Assembly: GCA_964503475.1 (NCBI GenBank)
Contig: CAZCZU010000006.1
Location: 19,378-83,377 of the forward strand
Direction of reading: 5' to 3'
DNA: 64,000 nucleotides
DNA from: CAZCZU01 sp964503475
Lineage (GTDB): Bacteria; Pseudomonadota; Zetaproteobacteria; Mariprofundales; Mariprofundaceae
The position numbers and the translations under genes are program-made. Below the pieces are notes generated by a model. The model saw only the letters and a list, made by a program, of their open reading frames with translations. It was not told the origin of the DNA and searched no databases. Below, in pieces: positions 39,786 to 47,844 of the stretch; within the stretch, counting starts at the first letter, position 1; the number at the start of each line of letters is the position of its first letter.

Positions 39786-40682
39786 ATGAGCGTACAAACG
39801 GATATCGAGGCCGCCGAAGGGCTGTTGCAGCGCCTCTCCATGCTGCGCGGCTGGTCGCGCCAGACGCTCGCCGCCTACCGCAGCGACATCATCCATGCCG
39901 CCACCTGGCTGGCCGGGCATGGCCACACCACCATTTTCAAAGCCGGGCAGGAGCAGCTTGCCCGCTACCTTGCCAGCCTTGCCAGGCAAGGGCTGAAGGA
40001 GTCGAGCATCCAGCGCCGGCGCAGTACGCTCTCCACCTGGTATACGCTGCTGCAGCAGGAGGATATCCGCGAGGATCATCCGGTGCGTGCCCTGCCCAAG
40101 GCACGGCGCAGCCGCAGGCTGCCCAAGGAGATGAGCGAGCAGGATGTCGAACGACTGCTGGCCGCGCCCGACATTGCCACCCCCGCCGGCCTGCGCGATC
40201 GCTGTATGCTGGAAGTGATGTACGCCACAGGTTTGCGTGTTTCCGAGTTGATAGCGTTGACGCCGGGTAACCTGGACATGCAGGCTGGCCTGATCCGTGT
40301 CGTCGGCAAGGGGAACAAGGAGCGTCTGGTTCCCTTTGGCGATGAAGCGGCAAATTGGTTGCGGCAATGGCAGCGGCAACGGCCGAAAAATGCCGGCGCC
40401 TATCTGTTTCCGGGCCGGGGAGGGCACGCCATGACACGCCAGAACTTCTGGCAGCGCATCAAGCTGCATGCTGCTGCTGCCGGCATTGCGCCGCTACCCT
40501 CGCCGCATACGCTGCGCCACGCCTTCGCCACCCACCTGCTCAACCACGGCGCCGATCTGCGCACGGTGCAGATGCTGCTGGGTCATACCAACATCACCAC
40601 CACCGAGATCTACACCCATATCTCGCGCGTGCGCCTGCATGAGCTGGTCAACCGCTCGCATCCGCTGGGAGCAGGAAGATGA
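39786..40682 (+). CDS. xerD: XerD-type tyrosine recombinase
   Basis: A site-specific recombinase that resolves chromosome dimers at dif together with XerC. I start at MSVQTDIEAAEG, giving 298 residues, exactly the E. coli XerD length. It has an N-terminal SAM-like core-binding domain, then the catalytic domain with Arg in ATGLRVSELIAL, Lys in GKGNKERLVPFG, HTLRHAFATHLLNHGADL, LLGHTNITTTEIYTH and the Tyr nucleophile. The HAFATHLLNHGADLR string is closer to XerD than XerC. It overlaps the next gene by ATGA. Confidence 0.92.
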   Translation: MSVQTDIEAAEGLLQRLSMLRGWSRQTLAAYRSDIIHAATWLAGHGHTTIFKAGQEQLARYLASLARQGLKESSIQRRRSTLSTWYTLLQQEDIREDHPVRALPKARRSRRLPKEMSEQDVERLLAAPDIATPAGLRDRCMLEVMYATGLRVSELIALTPGNLDMQAGLIRVVGKGNKERLVPFGDEAANWLRQWQRQRPKNAGAYLFPGRGGHAMTRQNFWQRIKLHAAAAGIAPLPSPHTLRHAFATHLLNHGADLRTVQMLLGHTNITTTEIYTHISRVRLHELVNRSHPLGAGR

Positions 40683-41863
40683 GCGAGCTGGCAGCCCTCT
40701 ACAAACAGGCTCGCAAGGCGGTGCTGGGCGAGCGTTTCGACGAAGCCGCCGACGCCTATCGCCAGATTCTGGAGCAGACCGATCAGCAGGACGATCTCGA
40801 TCTGCGCCTGCGCCTGGCCCGCTGCCTGGAGCAGGCCGGCAAGATGGAAGAGGCCGGCAACATCTATCACGAGATCGTCGATATCTATCAGGTGCGTGGC
40901 GAGACGGGTGCCGCCCACTCGCTGAAAGAGATTATCGAGCGGCTGCGCGAGAGCGATGCGGCTGCCAGCGCGGAAGCCGAGGAGGAGGGCGAGGCGCCGG
41001 CCGAAATCCCGGAGCTCGACGAGACGGAACTGATCGCCATGCTGCGCGACATGGGTATCGAGCAGCATGCCGATCCGGAAAGCTACATCTGCCATACCGG
41101 CGATACCCCGCATGCCCTGTGGCTGCTCGCCGAGGGCACGGTACAGGTCACCCTGCCCGATTATGATGAGCCGGACGTGGTCATGGCCCGCGACGGTGCC
41201 CTGGCCCTGCTCGGCGAGCAGGGACTCTTCACCCACCAGCGGCAGCCGGCCGATATCCAGGCCGTCGATGCCTGCACCTACTACAGCATCCCGACCGAGA
41301 CGATCTACGCCCGCCAGAAGACGGACCCCGCCTTCCATGCCGCCATGGAGCGGCTGCTGCGCCAGAAGTGGGTCGAGCCGGTCTTGCGCCGGCATGTGGT
41401 GTTCGAGCGCATCAACGACATCGACCGCATGCGCCTGGCCGGCGCCTTCGAGCGCATTCGCCTGGAGCCGGGCGAGGTGCTGCTGCATGCCAGGGAGGAG
41501 CACGACGGCGCCTACCTGCTGCAATCCGGCTGCCTCTTCTTCATGCACGACGAGGATGCCCCGGCCAGCGATGCCAGCGAATCCGAGGATGCACTGCTGA
41601 CCAGCGTACTGCCCGGCGACATGATCCACCTGGGCGGCCTGCTGGACGGCTTCCGCAGCGAATACCGCATCATCGCCGCCACCCCGGTGGAACTGCTGCA
41701 CCTGTCGCGCGAACGTTTCGAGCCCTTCACCCTGCGTCGGCCATGGATCATCCAGGCCCTGGTACGCTACTCGCGCCGGCCGGTGCACCTGCAGGTGCTG
41801 CGCCCGGAGGACGACTACCTCTGGACCACCCAGCGTCATATTACCCTGCGCAAGGTGCGCTAA
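40679..41863 (+). CDS. TPR plus two cyclic-nucleotide-binding-like domains, no effector domain
   Basis: A 394-residue cytoplasmic protein I do not recognise as a named gene. The first 100 residues form TPR-like helices (ALYKQARKAVLGERFDEAAD). After an acidic linker (EAEEEGEAPAEIPELDE) come two CRP-type beta-rolls, near residues 125-225 (ALWLLAEGTVQVTL) and 240-360 (RIRLEPGEVLLHAREEHDGA, LPGDMIHLGGLL). No helix-turn-helix, kinase or channel follows. It overlaps xerD by ATGA. A signal-dependent protein-protein adaptor is an inference. Confidence 0.65.
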   Translation: MSELAALYKQARKAVLGERFDEAADAYRQILEQTDQQDDLDLRLRLARCLEQAGKMEEAGNIYHEIVDIYQVRGETGAAHSLKEIIERLRESDAAASAEAEEEGEAPAEIPELDETELIAMLRDMGIEQHADPESYICHTGDTPHALWLLAEGTVQVTLPDYDEPDVVMARDGALALLGEQGLFTHQRQPADIQAVDACTYYSIPTETIYARQKTDPAFHAAMERLLRQKWVEPVLRRHVVFERINDIDRMRLAGAFERIRLEPGEVLLHAREEHDGAYLLQSGCLFFMHDEDAPASDASESEDALLTSVLPGDMIHLGGLLDGFRSEYRIIAATPVELLHLSRERFEPFTLRRPWIIQALVRYSRRPVHLQVLRPEDDYLWTTQRHITLRKVR

Positions 41864-41991
41864 ACCCGTATTGACAGCCCTGCAACCGCTGGCGCAGCCT
41901 CAATGGCCCCACAGGTGCGCACGGGGGGCGGGAAATTTTCCTTCGCCTTTGCTATATTGCCGCGCCTGTAATCAATGGAGGTGATGTTGCC

Positions 41992-43143
41992 ATGTCCAGG
42001 AACGACGAAATAGCCTGCTACTCCCCGGGGCTCGCCGGCATTCCGGTCGCCAAGTCGGCCATCTCCTATGTCGATGGTCAGAAGGGGCATCTCGAATACC
42101 GCGGCATCGATATCGAGGAGCTGGCCGAGAAATCCTCGTTCGAGGAGACCGCCTACCTGTTGCTCAACGGCAAGCTGCCCAACAAGGAGGAGCTGAAGGC
42201 GTTCGACGAGGGGCTTCGCCACCATCGCCGCATCAAGTTCCGTATCCGCGACATCATGAAACACTTCCCCGAATCGGCCCACCCGATGGACTCGCTGCAG
42301 GCGACCGTGGCCGTGCTCGGCATGTTCTATCCGCTGCCCAACAAGCTGAACGAGCAGCAGGTGCACGAGGTGTGCCTGCGCCTGATCGCCAAGCTGCCGA
42401 CCCTGGTGGCGGCACATGCGCGCATGCGCAACGGCGACGACCCGATCCCGCCGCGCGACGACCTGTCGCACGCGGCCAACTTCTACTACATGCTCACCGG
42501 CCAGGAGCCGTATGCCCTGACCGAGCGCATCATGGATGTGGCCCTGATCGTGCATGCCGAGCACACGATGAATGCCTCCACCTTCTCGACCCTGGTCACC
42601 GCCTCGACCGAGGCCGATGCCTACACGGCGATCAGTGCCGCCATCGGCTCGCTCTCCGGCCCCCTGCACGGCGGTGCCAACGAGGATGTGCTGCACATGC
42701 TGGATGAGATTGGTTCGGTCGAGAACGTCGAGGCCTACCTGGAGCGTAAGCTGGCCAACAAGGAGAAGATCGCAGGCCTGGGCCACCGCATCTACAAGAC
42801 CAAGGATCCGCGCGCCACGCTGCTGCAGAAGCTCTACGTGCAGCTGACCGAGCGCATGGGTACCGACCCCACCTATGAGGTCGCCAGCCGCATCGAGGAG
42901 CTCTCCAAGAGCACGCTGGGTGCCAAGGGCGTGTGCCCGAATGTCGATTTCTACTCCGGCATCGTCTACCGCAAGATCGGCATCCCGACCGACATCTTCA
43001 CGCCGGTCTTCGCCATCGCGCGCGTGGCCGGCTGGCTGGCGCACTGGAAAGAGCAGCTGGCCGACAACCGCATCTACCGCCCGATGCAGATCTACACCGG
43101 CGAGCACGGCACCAGCTACACCCCGATCGACCGCCGCGTCTGA
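41992..43143 (+). CDS. gltA: Citrate synthase
   Basis: Condenses acetyl-CoA and oxaloacetate. The 383-residue protein is of the short type I-like class also shared with 2-methylcitrate synthases. The N-terminus SPGLAGIPVAKSAISYVDG, the EYRGIDIEELAEKSSFEE region, LSGPLHGGANEDV and GLGHRIYKTKDPRA with the catalytic histidines, and NVDFYSGIVY with the catalytic Asp are seen. An excellent Shine-Dalgarno GGAGGTGATG precedes the ATG. It stands alone, with no other TCA gene adjacent. Confidence 0.9.
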   Translation: MSRNDEIACYSPGLAGIPVAKSAISYVDGQKGHLEYRGIDIEELAEKSSFEETAYLLLNGKLPNKEELKAFDEGLRHHRRIKFRIRDIMKHFPESAHPMDSLQATVAVLGMFYPLPNKLNEQQVHEVCLRLIAKLPTLVAAHARMRNGDDPIPPRDDLSHAANFYYMLTGQEPYALTERIMDVALIVHAEHTMNASTFSTLVTASTEADAYTAISAAIGSLSGPLHGGANEDVLHMLDEIGSVENVEAYLERKLANKEKIAGLGHRIYKTKDPRATLLQKLYVQLTERMGTDPTYEVASRIEELSKSTLGAKGVCPNVDFYSGIVYRKIGIPTDIFTPVFAIARVAGWLAHWKEQLADNRIYRPMQIYTGEHGTSYTPIDRRV

Positions 43144-43160
43144 TCATCCAAACAAAGCGT

Positions 43161-43176
43161 GGCCCGGCAACGGGCC
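43161..43176 (+). terminator. Weak hairpin after gltA
   Basis: A six-base stem GGCCCG / CGGGCC with loop GCAA lies 18 bases after the stop codon. The T-tract is poor (TCTGCATTT), so it may be only a weak intrinsic terminator or an mRNA stabiliser. Confidence 0.35.
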
Positions 43177-43213
43177 TCTGCATTTCCTGACTTCAATCCC
43201 CGCTAGCAGTCTG

Positions 43214-43351
43214 CCGATTTAGCACCTTTCAAACCGGCAAAGAGCAGCAACGTCGCGACCGGTTTTAAAGGTGCTAAATCGGAACCCCGTAGGGCAGGCT
43301 GGTTTCCGGGGTGCCCTTCTTTGGTCCTTTCTTGGGCACGCAAGAAAGGAC
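43214..43351. repeat. Interspersed repeat: 24-bp inverted repeat plus adjoining hairpin
   Basis: Arms at 43214-43237 and 43259-43282 (CCGATTTAGCACCTTT...) match in 23 of 24 positions around a 21-base loop. A second perfect 11-bp stem lies at 43324-43334 and 43341-43351 (GTCCTTTCTTG / CAAGAAAGGAC). The second half, with its CCCTTCTTTGGTCCTTTCTTGGGC run, resembles a repeat I remember between genes of many proteobacteria. The 332-base gap here holds no convincing gene; the short ORF across it follows the repeat. Confidence 0.6.
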
Positions 43352-43475
43352 GCACACCAGAGTTCGATTCATTCTGCTCAAGCTCCCTTTACGAAGGTAC
43401 TATTAACTGCGTTGAATTGTATTCCCTTTGGCAAGAAGCAAGCGGCGCTGTCCCGCCGCGCGATAGCTGTATCAA

Positions 43476-43862
43476 TTAGCGATTGAAGAAGCGCGCCGCG
43501 ACAACAGCGCCAATAACCCCACCGATACTATCGGCCAGCCAGTCGGCCACCTCCACCATGCGCCCCGGCACAAAGGATTGGTGCCACTCGTCACTCGCTC
43601 CGTACAGCGAGCAGAAGACCATCGCCAGCCCAAGCGTCGCGGCAGCCTGGAGCCCGGCATGGCGAAAGGCGCGTCAGGCCAGCCACCCCATCAGGGCATA
43701 GCCCATCCCGTGCACCAGCTTGTCGATATGGGGAAAGAGCTGCGGCATCGGCACGCTCGGCTGGGCCGAGAGGATAAAGATCACCGCACACCAGATGGTG
43801 AGCAGAGTGCTGTCTCGCCAGACGGGCAGATTCACGGCTTGAAGAGATCGGGAAAGGGACAT
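43476..43862 (-). pseudogene. VanZ family membrane protein, broken by an in-frame TGA
   Basis: A 129-codon frame reads as a VanZ-like protein: helix TIWCAVIFILSAQPSVP, then KLVHGMGYALMGWLA, then after a TGA at 43674-43676 the same frame continues RAFRHAGLQAAATLGLAM, YGASDEWHQSFVPGR and a final helix ending FFNR. The DEWHQ.F.PGR motif is the family signature. Frame is kept on both sides, so one base change (for example CGA or TGG to TGA) explains it. It may be a recent pseudogene or a sequence error. Confidence 0.8.
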
Positions 43863-43936
43863 GGGCTTATTCTACGGCGGGCGGTGCGATGCACCACCCT
43901 GCCGTAGCATCAGTGAGTCACATGATCAGGCGTGGA

Positions 43937-44962
43937 TCAGGAACGGGCCCAGCGCGCCTTGTAGCCGCGCACGTCGACATGCACGAAGGGGCCATGCGCA
44001 CGGGTGGCCCGGTATTTGCCCAGGCCACCGACCAGCGGCGCGGCATCGGGCTCGACATGCAGGCGGTCGGCCACACTGTAGAGGGTGGCGGCATCGTCGT
44101 AATCGACATGGCCGTCGGCATTCAGGTCATCCATGGCACCTGAATGGCTGCCATCGATGTAGACATCGGCGGCCATACCGTACTGGTGGGCACTGAACTT
44201 CACGTTGCCCAGGCCACGGTTGTAGGCCGGGGTACGGTAGCCGCTCATCACCGTGAAGGTATTGGCACGGAATTCCGGCTCATTCACCCGGGCCAGCAGC
44301 AGCTCCAGCTTCAGCAGCAGCTTCTCCTGCAGCACGACGTACTTCGGATAGCCGCCCGCCTGCTTGCAGAGGAACTGCTTGAGCCTGAAATGCGGCGCGA
44401 TCAGGGTGTTCTCGTTCTCGCGCGTTACCTCGATGAAGCCGCGCGGCTTCCGGTAGACCTTGGCATGACGGGCCGGTGCCGTGTCCGGGTAGGCACCGAT
44501 GCGGTAGCCGTTGATGGCGCCATGCTGCATCCGGCTGTAGGGCACCATGACGAACACATTCAGCGTGATCGCATCTTCGCTCCCGGCACGACGGATCGTG
44601 ACAGGGTAGAGGCCGCTCTTTTCAGGTGCCTGCCAGGCCCACTCGGCCGGGGCACGCATGACGAGCTTGCCGGCCTGGGCGGCAAAACGGTAGTCGCCAG
44701 CCTTACCCAAGGCTGCCAGATGCAGCGTTTCACCCGGCATCACGTAGGTGGCCATCACCTTGTAGGGGGTGGTCATCGTGTTGAAACGCAGCGAAAATCC
44801 GGCCCGCTCCTGCGAGAAGCCGGCCACCTTGGCGGAAGTTTCAGCTTGCGGAACGGTCGTCCCGGCCAGGGCCAGCGGCATCGGTGCACCGATCAGGGTG
44901 GCGCACAGCAGCAGCGCTTTCAGTCTGGTATTCGGCAGCTTGGTTTCAGGCAGGGTCTTCAT
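43937..44962 (-). CDS. Exported M15-type peptidase with EF-hand-like loop
   Basis: A 341-residue secreted protein with a signal peptide (LLLCATLIGAPMPLALA). The middle is a beta-rich region without a clear family. The C-terminal half holds the D-Ala-D-Ala carboxypeptidase-like core: TVMSGYRTPAYNR, the zinc-binding SAHQYGMAADVYID and HGPFVHVDVRG. Between them lies a loop DLNADGHVDYDDA that matches an EF-hand/dockerin calcium-binding pattern. It sits beside an L,D-transpeptidase gene, so a wall-remodelling role is likely. Confidence 0.8.
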   Translation of the reverse strand: MKTLPETKLPNTRLKALLLCATLIGAPMPLALAGTTVPQAETSAKVAGFSQERAGFSLRFNTMTTPYKVMATYVMPGETLHLAALGKAGDYRFAAQAGKLVMRAPAEWAWQAPEKSGLYPVTIRRAGSEDAITLNVFVMVPYSRMQHGAINGYRIGAYPDTAPARHAKVYRKPRGFIEVTRENENTLIAPHFRLKQFLCKQAGGYPKYVVLQEKLLLKLELLLARVNEPEFRANTFTVMSGYRTPAYNRGLGNVKFSAHQYGMAADVYIDGSHSGAMDDLNADGHVDYDDAATLYSVADRLHVEPDAAPLVGGLGKYRATRAHGPFVHVDVRGYKARWARS

Positions 44963-45008
44963 GCCCTAAACCATACCAAATCGGTCCGTTAAATGAGTAT
45001 GACGCCCG

Positions 45009-45791
45009 TCACAACAGTGCCGCGGTCAGCAGGGCATCGCGGTGGTAGATATCGTGGCGAAAATGCACCCCTTCCCCGTCGGCCCAGGCGGTCAGGTAGA
45101 GGAAATAGACCGGCAGCGGCCGTTTGAGCACCACGATCTGCTCCGCACCTTTGGCAATGGCCTTTTTGATATGCGCCGCATCCCAGTCGGGCTCCTCCTT
45201 GAGCAGATATTCGGCCAGGACAAGCGGCTTTTCGATGCGCACACAGCCATGGCTGAAGCTGCGCACGCTGGCATCGAACAGGTACTTGTGCGGCGTATCG
45301 TGCAGGTAGACGCTGTACTTGTTGGGGAACATGAATTTGAGCACCCCCAGCTCGTTGTCCGGGCCGGGATCCTGGCGCAGGTAGTAGGGAAAGTTCGCCT
45401 CGTTGACCTTGGCCCAGTCGAGGCTGGCCGGATCAATCTCACGCCCGTTGTCCCCCCAGTTGCTGAGGATGCGGATATGCTTGCGGGCCAGCAGCTGCGG
45501 ATCGTTGCGCAGGCGCGGCAAAAGCTCGCGGAAGAAGAGCGCCCGCGGCACATTCCAGGCCGGATTGATGACCAAATACTCCATCCTGTTGGCAAACACC
45601 GGCGTGGAGTGGAACAGCTTGCCGACAATGGCGCGCATCCTGAGCACCGGTGCGTCATCCTCCACCACCTTCAGCGAGAAGGCGGCGATATTGACCTGCA
45701 GATAACGCTGGCCAAGCTCACGGGGCAGCCAGCGCAGCCGCTCCATGTTGATGATGATCTGGCGGATACGCTGTGCGACCGGCACATTCAT
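45009..45791 (-). CDS. YcbB/LdtD-type L,D-transpeptidase, catalytic part (split gene)
   Basis: The YkuD catalytic half of a YcbB-like enzyme, 260 residues. It begins MNVPVAQRIRQIIINMERLR, which in intact homologues follows the peptidoglycan-binding domain, and carries the active-site SHGCVRIEKP with Cys183. It has no signal peptide of its own, so alone it would stay in the cytoplasm. Its ATG overlaps the stop of the upstream part (ATGA), which could allow re-initiation, but the split looks like a frameshift near 45830. Confidence 0.82.
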   Translation of the reverse strand: MNVPVAQRIRQIIINMERLRWLPRELGQRYLQVNIAAFSLKVVEDDAPVLRMRAIVGKLFHSTPVFANRMEYLVINPAWNVPRALFFRELLPRLRNDPQLLARKHIRILSNWGDNGREIDPASLDWAKVNEANFPYYLRQDPGPDNELGVLKFMFPNKYSVYLHDTPHKYLFDASVRSFSHGCVRIEKPLVLAEYLLKEEPDWDAAHIKKAIAKGAEQIVVLKRPLPVYFLYLTAWADGEGVHFRHDIYHRDALLTAALL

Positions 45792-46654
45792 CGACCGCAG
45801 CGTCCGGCCGCCGACAATGCCATCCTCCAGAGCCCCATGCGCCGCTGGTAGTGGCGCACCGCCGCCTCAAGGGCCGCATCGAAGGCATCGCCTCCCGCAT
45901 CTGTGGCGGCAAGATCGCCGCTGATCTTCAGGCGATGGCGCAGTACTGCCACCCGCTTGCCACTGGCGCCCGGCGTAAGCCTGGGGCCGTCGGGGATCGT
46001 CGGCCAGCCTCCGGATGCGGCGATAGCGCGATAGTGGGCCAGCGCCTCGTGCAGGTGAAAATAGCCGTTCTTGGCCGGCAGCAGCCCGCGCAGACTCTTG
46101 CCAATACGGTTCTTCGCCAGCGCCTGCTGCAGCAGCCTGATCGGGTCGACATCGGCGGGATAGAGCTGCCAGTTGGGGAAGATCTTTTCCGGATCGACCC
46201 GCCCCCTGGCCAGGTGCGAGCCGTAGGTGATAAAGGCATCGGTGAGCAGCAGGTCCAGCCTCGCCGCCGCCTCGCCCCTGCCCTCCCCATCGGTGGCGGC
46301 AGGCTTGCGCAGCGTGGCCAGCAGGGTGCGGATGGCGGCCAGGTGGTAATCGGCCGGCCTCAGCCCCTCGCTGTCGGCGGCGGCAATCGCCTTCACCAGC
46401 GCATCGGCCTGCGGCAACGGCCCCTTGTCACTGCTCCAGGCAGGCCGGAACTGACGCGGGGCATAGAAGGAGGCGACCAGCAGCAGGGCATGCACCGGTT
46501 CGCCGGCCACGCGGGCATCGGGGAAGCTGGCCAGGGCATCGAGTTGCAGGGCGATGCGCGTCTGCACCGACAACGGGGCAGCCGGCAGGGGCAAGGCACT
46601 GCCCAGCCACACACAGCAGGCCATAATGACGATCAACCACTGCCGGTAACGCAT
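45788..46654 (-). CDS. YcbB/LdtD-type L,D-transpeptidase, N-terminal part (split gene)
   Basis: The 288-residue N-terminal part: signal peptide (MACCVWLGSALPLPAAP), scaffold domain (DALVKAIAAADSEGLRPADY, LLLTDAFITYGSHLARGRVD) and a peptidoglycan-binding domain that reaches AVRHYQRRMGL. After that the frame degrades (WRMALSAAGRCGR). Shifting by one base at CTCTGGAGG restores EDGIVGGRTLRSMNVPV, the expected join to the catalytic part. One missing base near 45829-45833 explains the split; either the gene is broken or the sequence is wrong here. Confidence 0.82.
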   Translation of the reverse strand: MRYRQWLIVIMACCVWLGSALPLPAAPLSVQTRIALQLDALASFPDARVAGEPVHALLLVASFYAPRQFRPAWSSDKGPLPQADALVKAIAAADSEGLRPADYHLAAIRTLLATLRKPAATDGEGRGEAAARLDLLLTDAFITYGSHLARGRVDPEKIFPNWQLYPADVDPIRLLQQALAKNRIGKSLRGLLPAKNGYFHLHEALAHYRAIAASGGWPTIPDGPRLTPGASGKRVAVLRHRLKISGDLAATDAGGDAFDAALEAAVRHYQRRMGLWRMALSAAGRCGR

Positions 46655-46710
46655 CCATTTACCCTAGCATGGCCATCGCTGTCATGCAGCGGCCCTGTAT
46701 GCATAAACAG

Positions 46711-46763
46711 CTGATCGCCAGAGGGGCGTCGCGAGCAGACGCGACATGCCCTATGGTGATCAG
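46711..46763. other. Long imperfect hairpin at the 3' end of the BASS gene
   Basis: Paired segments CTGATC/GATCAG, CCA/TGG, GGGC/GCCC and GTCGCG/CGCGAC form a 53-base dyad that includes the stop codon region of the minus-strand transporter. No T-run follows on either strand. It may still define the transcript end. Confidence 0.4.
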
Positions 46764-47701
46764 ACGGCGGCGATGGCCTGTGAGCGCTTATGCAGCCAGC
46801 GGGTCATCCCCGCCGCCGTCAGGATGGCCCAGACGGCGAACAGGGCGCCGGGCAGGGCCGCCACCGGCTCGAAGTGTTTCAGGGCCAGCATCACCCCCAG
46901 CCCCGCATTCTGCATGCCGATCTCGATGGTCATGGTCACCTTGTGGGCGTAGTCGAACCTGCACAATCGGGCGATGGCGAAGCCGCCGAGATAGCCCAGC
47001 GTGCTGATGGCCACCACCAGCAAGAGAACAGAAACCGAGACCGAGGCAATGCGATCGGCATTGGCGGCGGTGACAAAGCCGACGATGAGCAGGATGGCCA
47101 GGGCCGCCACGCCGGGAGCGATCTGCTCCACCTGCGCCTGGTAGCGGGCTAACAGAGGCCTGAGCGCCATGCCGGCGATCAATGGGAGGACGACGGTGAG
47201 CAGGATGGTCTGCATCATCGGCCAGAAGGGGATATGCAAAAAGGCGCCGCCAAGATACTTGACCAGCAGCGGAGTCAGCAGCGGCGAGAGCATCGTCGCC
47301 ACCATGGTCATGGCGATCGAGAAGGCGACGGCCCCGCCGGCCAGATAGGTGATCACATTCGAGGCCATCGCCCCCGGCGCGCAGCCGACGATGACAAAGC
47401 CGAGTGCCAGGGCCGGCGGATAGCCAAGCGCCACGACAATGGAGCCCGCAGCAAAGCCGAGCAGCGGCATGACGGTGAACTGGGTGGTCACCCCGATAGC
47501 GATGCGCCCCGGCTTTTTCAGTGCCGCTTTCGCCTCTTCCGGATGCAGCACCAGGCCGAGGGCAAACATCGTCGCCGCAAAGGCCCATTGAATGGCTGAT
47601 TTGCTGAAGACCATAAACAGCGGCGGATAGAGGTAGGCCGCCACGGCCGCCACGATGGTGAGGAGAGCGAGATTGCCCGATAAAAAGCGCCATATATTCA
47701 T
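46760..47701 (-). CDS. Bile acid:sodium symporter (BASS) family transporter
   Basis: A 313-residue membrane protein with about nine or ten hydrophobic segments. Typical BASS sequences are seen: FAATMFALGLVLHPEE in an early helix, the crossing region GCAPGAMASNVITYLAGG, and IEIGMQNAGLGVMLAL near the C-terminus. Bacterial members carry organic acids such as pyruvate, pantothenate or bile acids; the substrate cannot be assigned here. It is divergent from hsdM. Confidence 0.88.
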   Translation of the reverse strand: MNIWRFLSGNLALLTIVAAVAAYLYPPLFMVFSKSAIQWAFAATMFALGLVLHPEEAKAALKKPGRIAIGVTTQFTVMPLLGFAAGSIVVALGYPPALALGFVIVGCAPGAMASNVITYLAGGAVAFSIAMTMVATMLSPLLTPLLVKYLGGAFLHIPFWPMMQTILLTVVLPLIAGMALRPLLARYQAQVEQIAPGVAALAILLIVGFVTAANADRIASVSVSVLLLVVAISTLGYLGGFAIARLCRFDYAHKVTMTIEIGMQNAGLGVMLALKHFEPVAALPGALFAVWAILTAAGMTRWLHKRSQAIAAV

Positions 47702-47844
47702 GGGGGTGAATATCTACCCTACCCCACCCTTGCAGGCCATGGTCCATCGCTTTCATCGACTTGCAGTGATGGTATGTTTACCGCCTCAACAGGCAGGAAG
47801 GGTCAGTGACTTCCGTCATTCGTTTTCAAGGATCAGCAGCACGC

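Noticed and set aside
43271..43486. 71-codon frame reading GFRGALLWSFLGHARKD
   Set aside because: It lies across the interspersed repeat; frames like this are, from memory, often annotated from that repeat without being genes.
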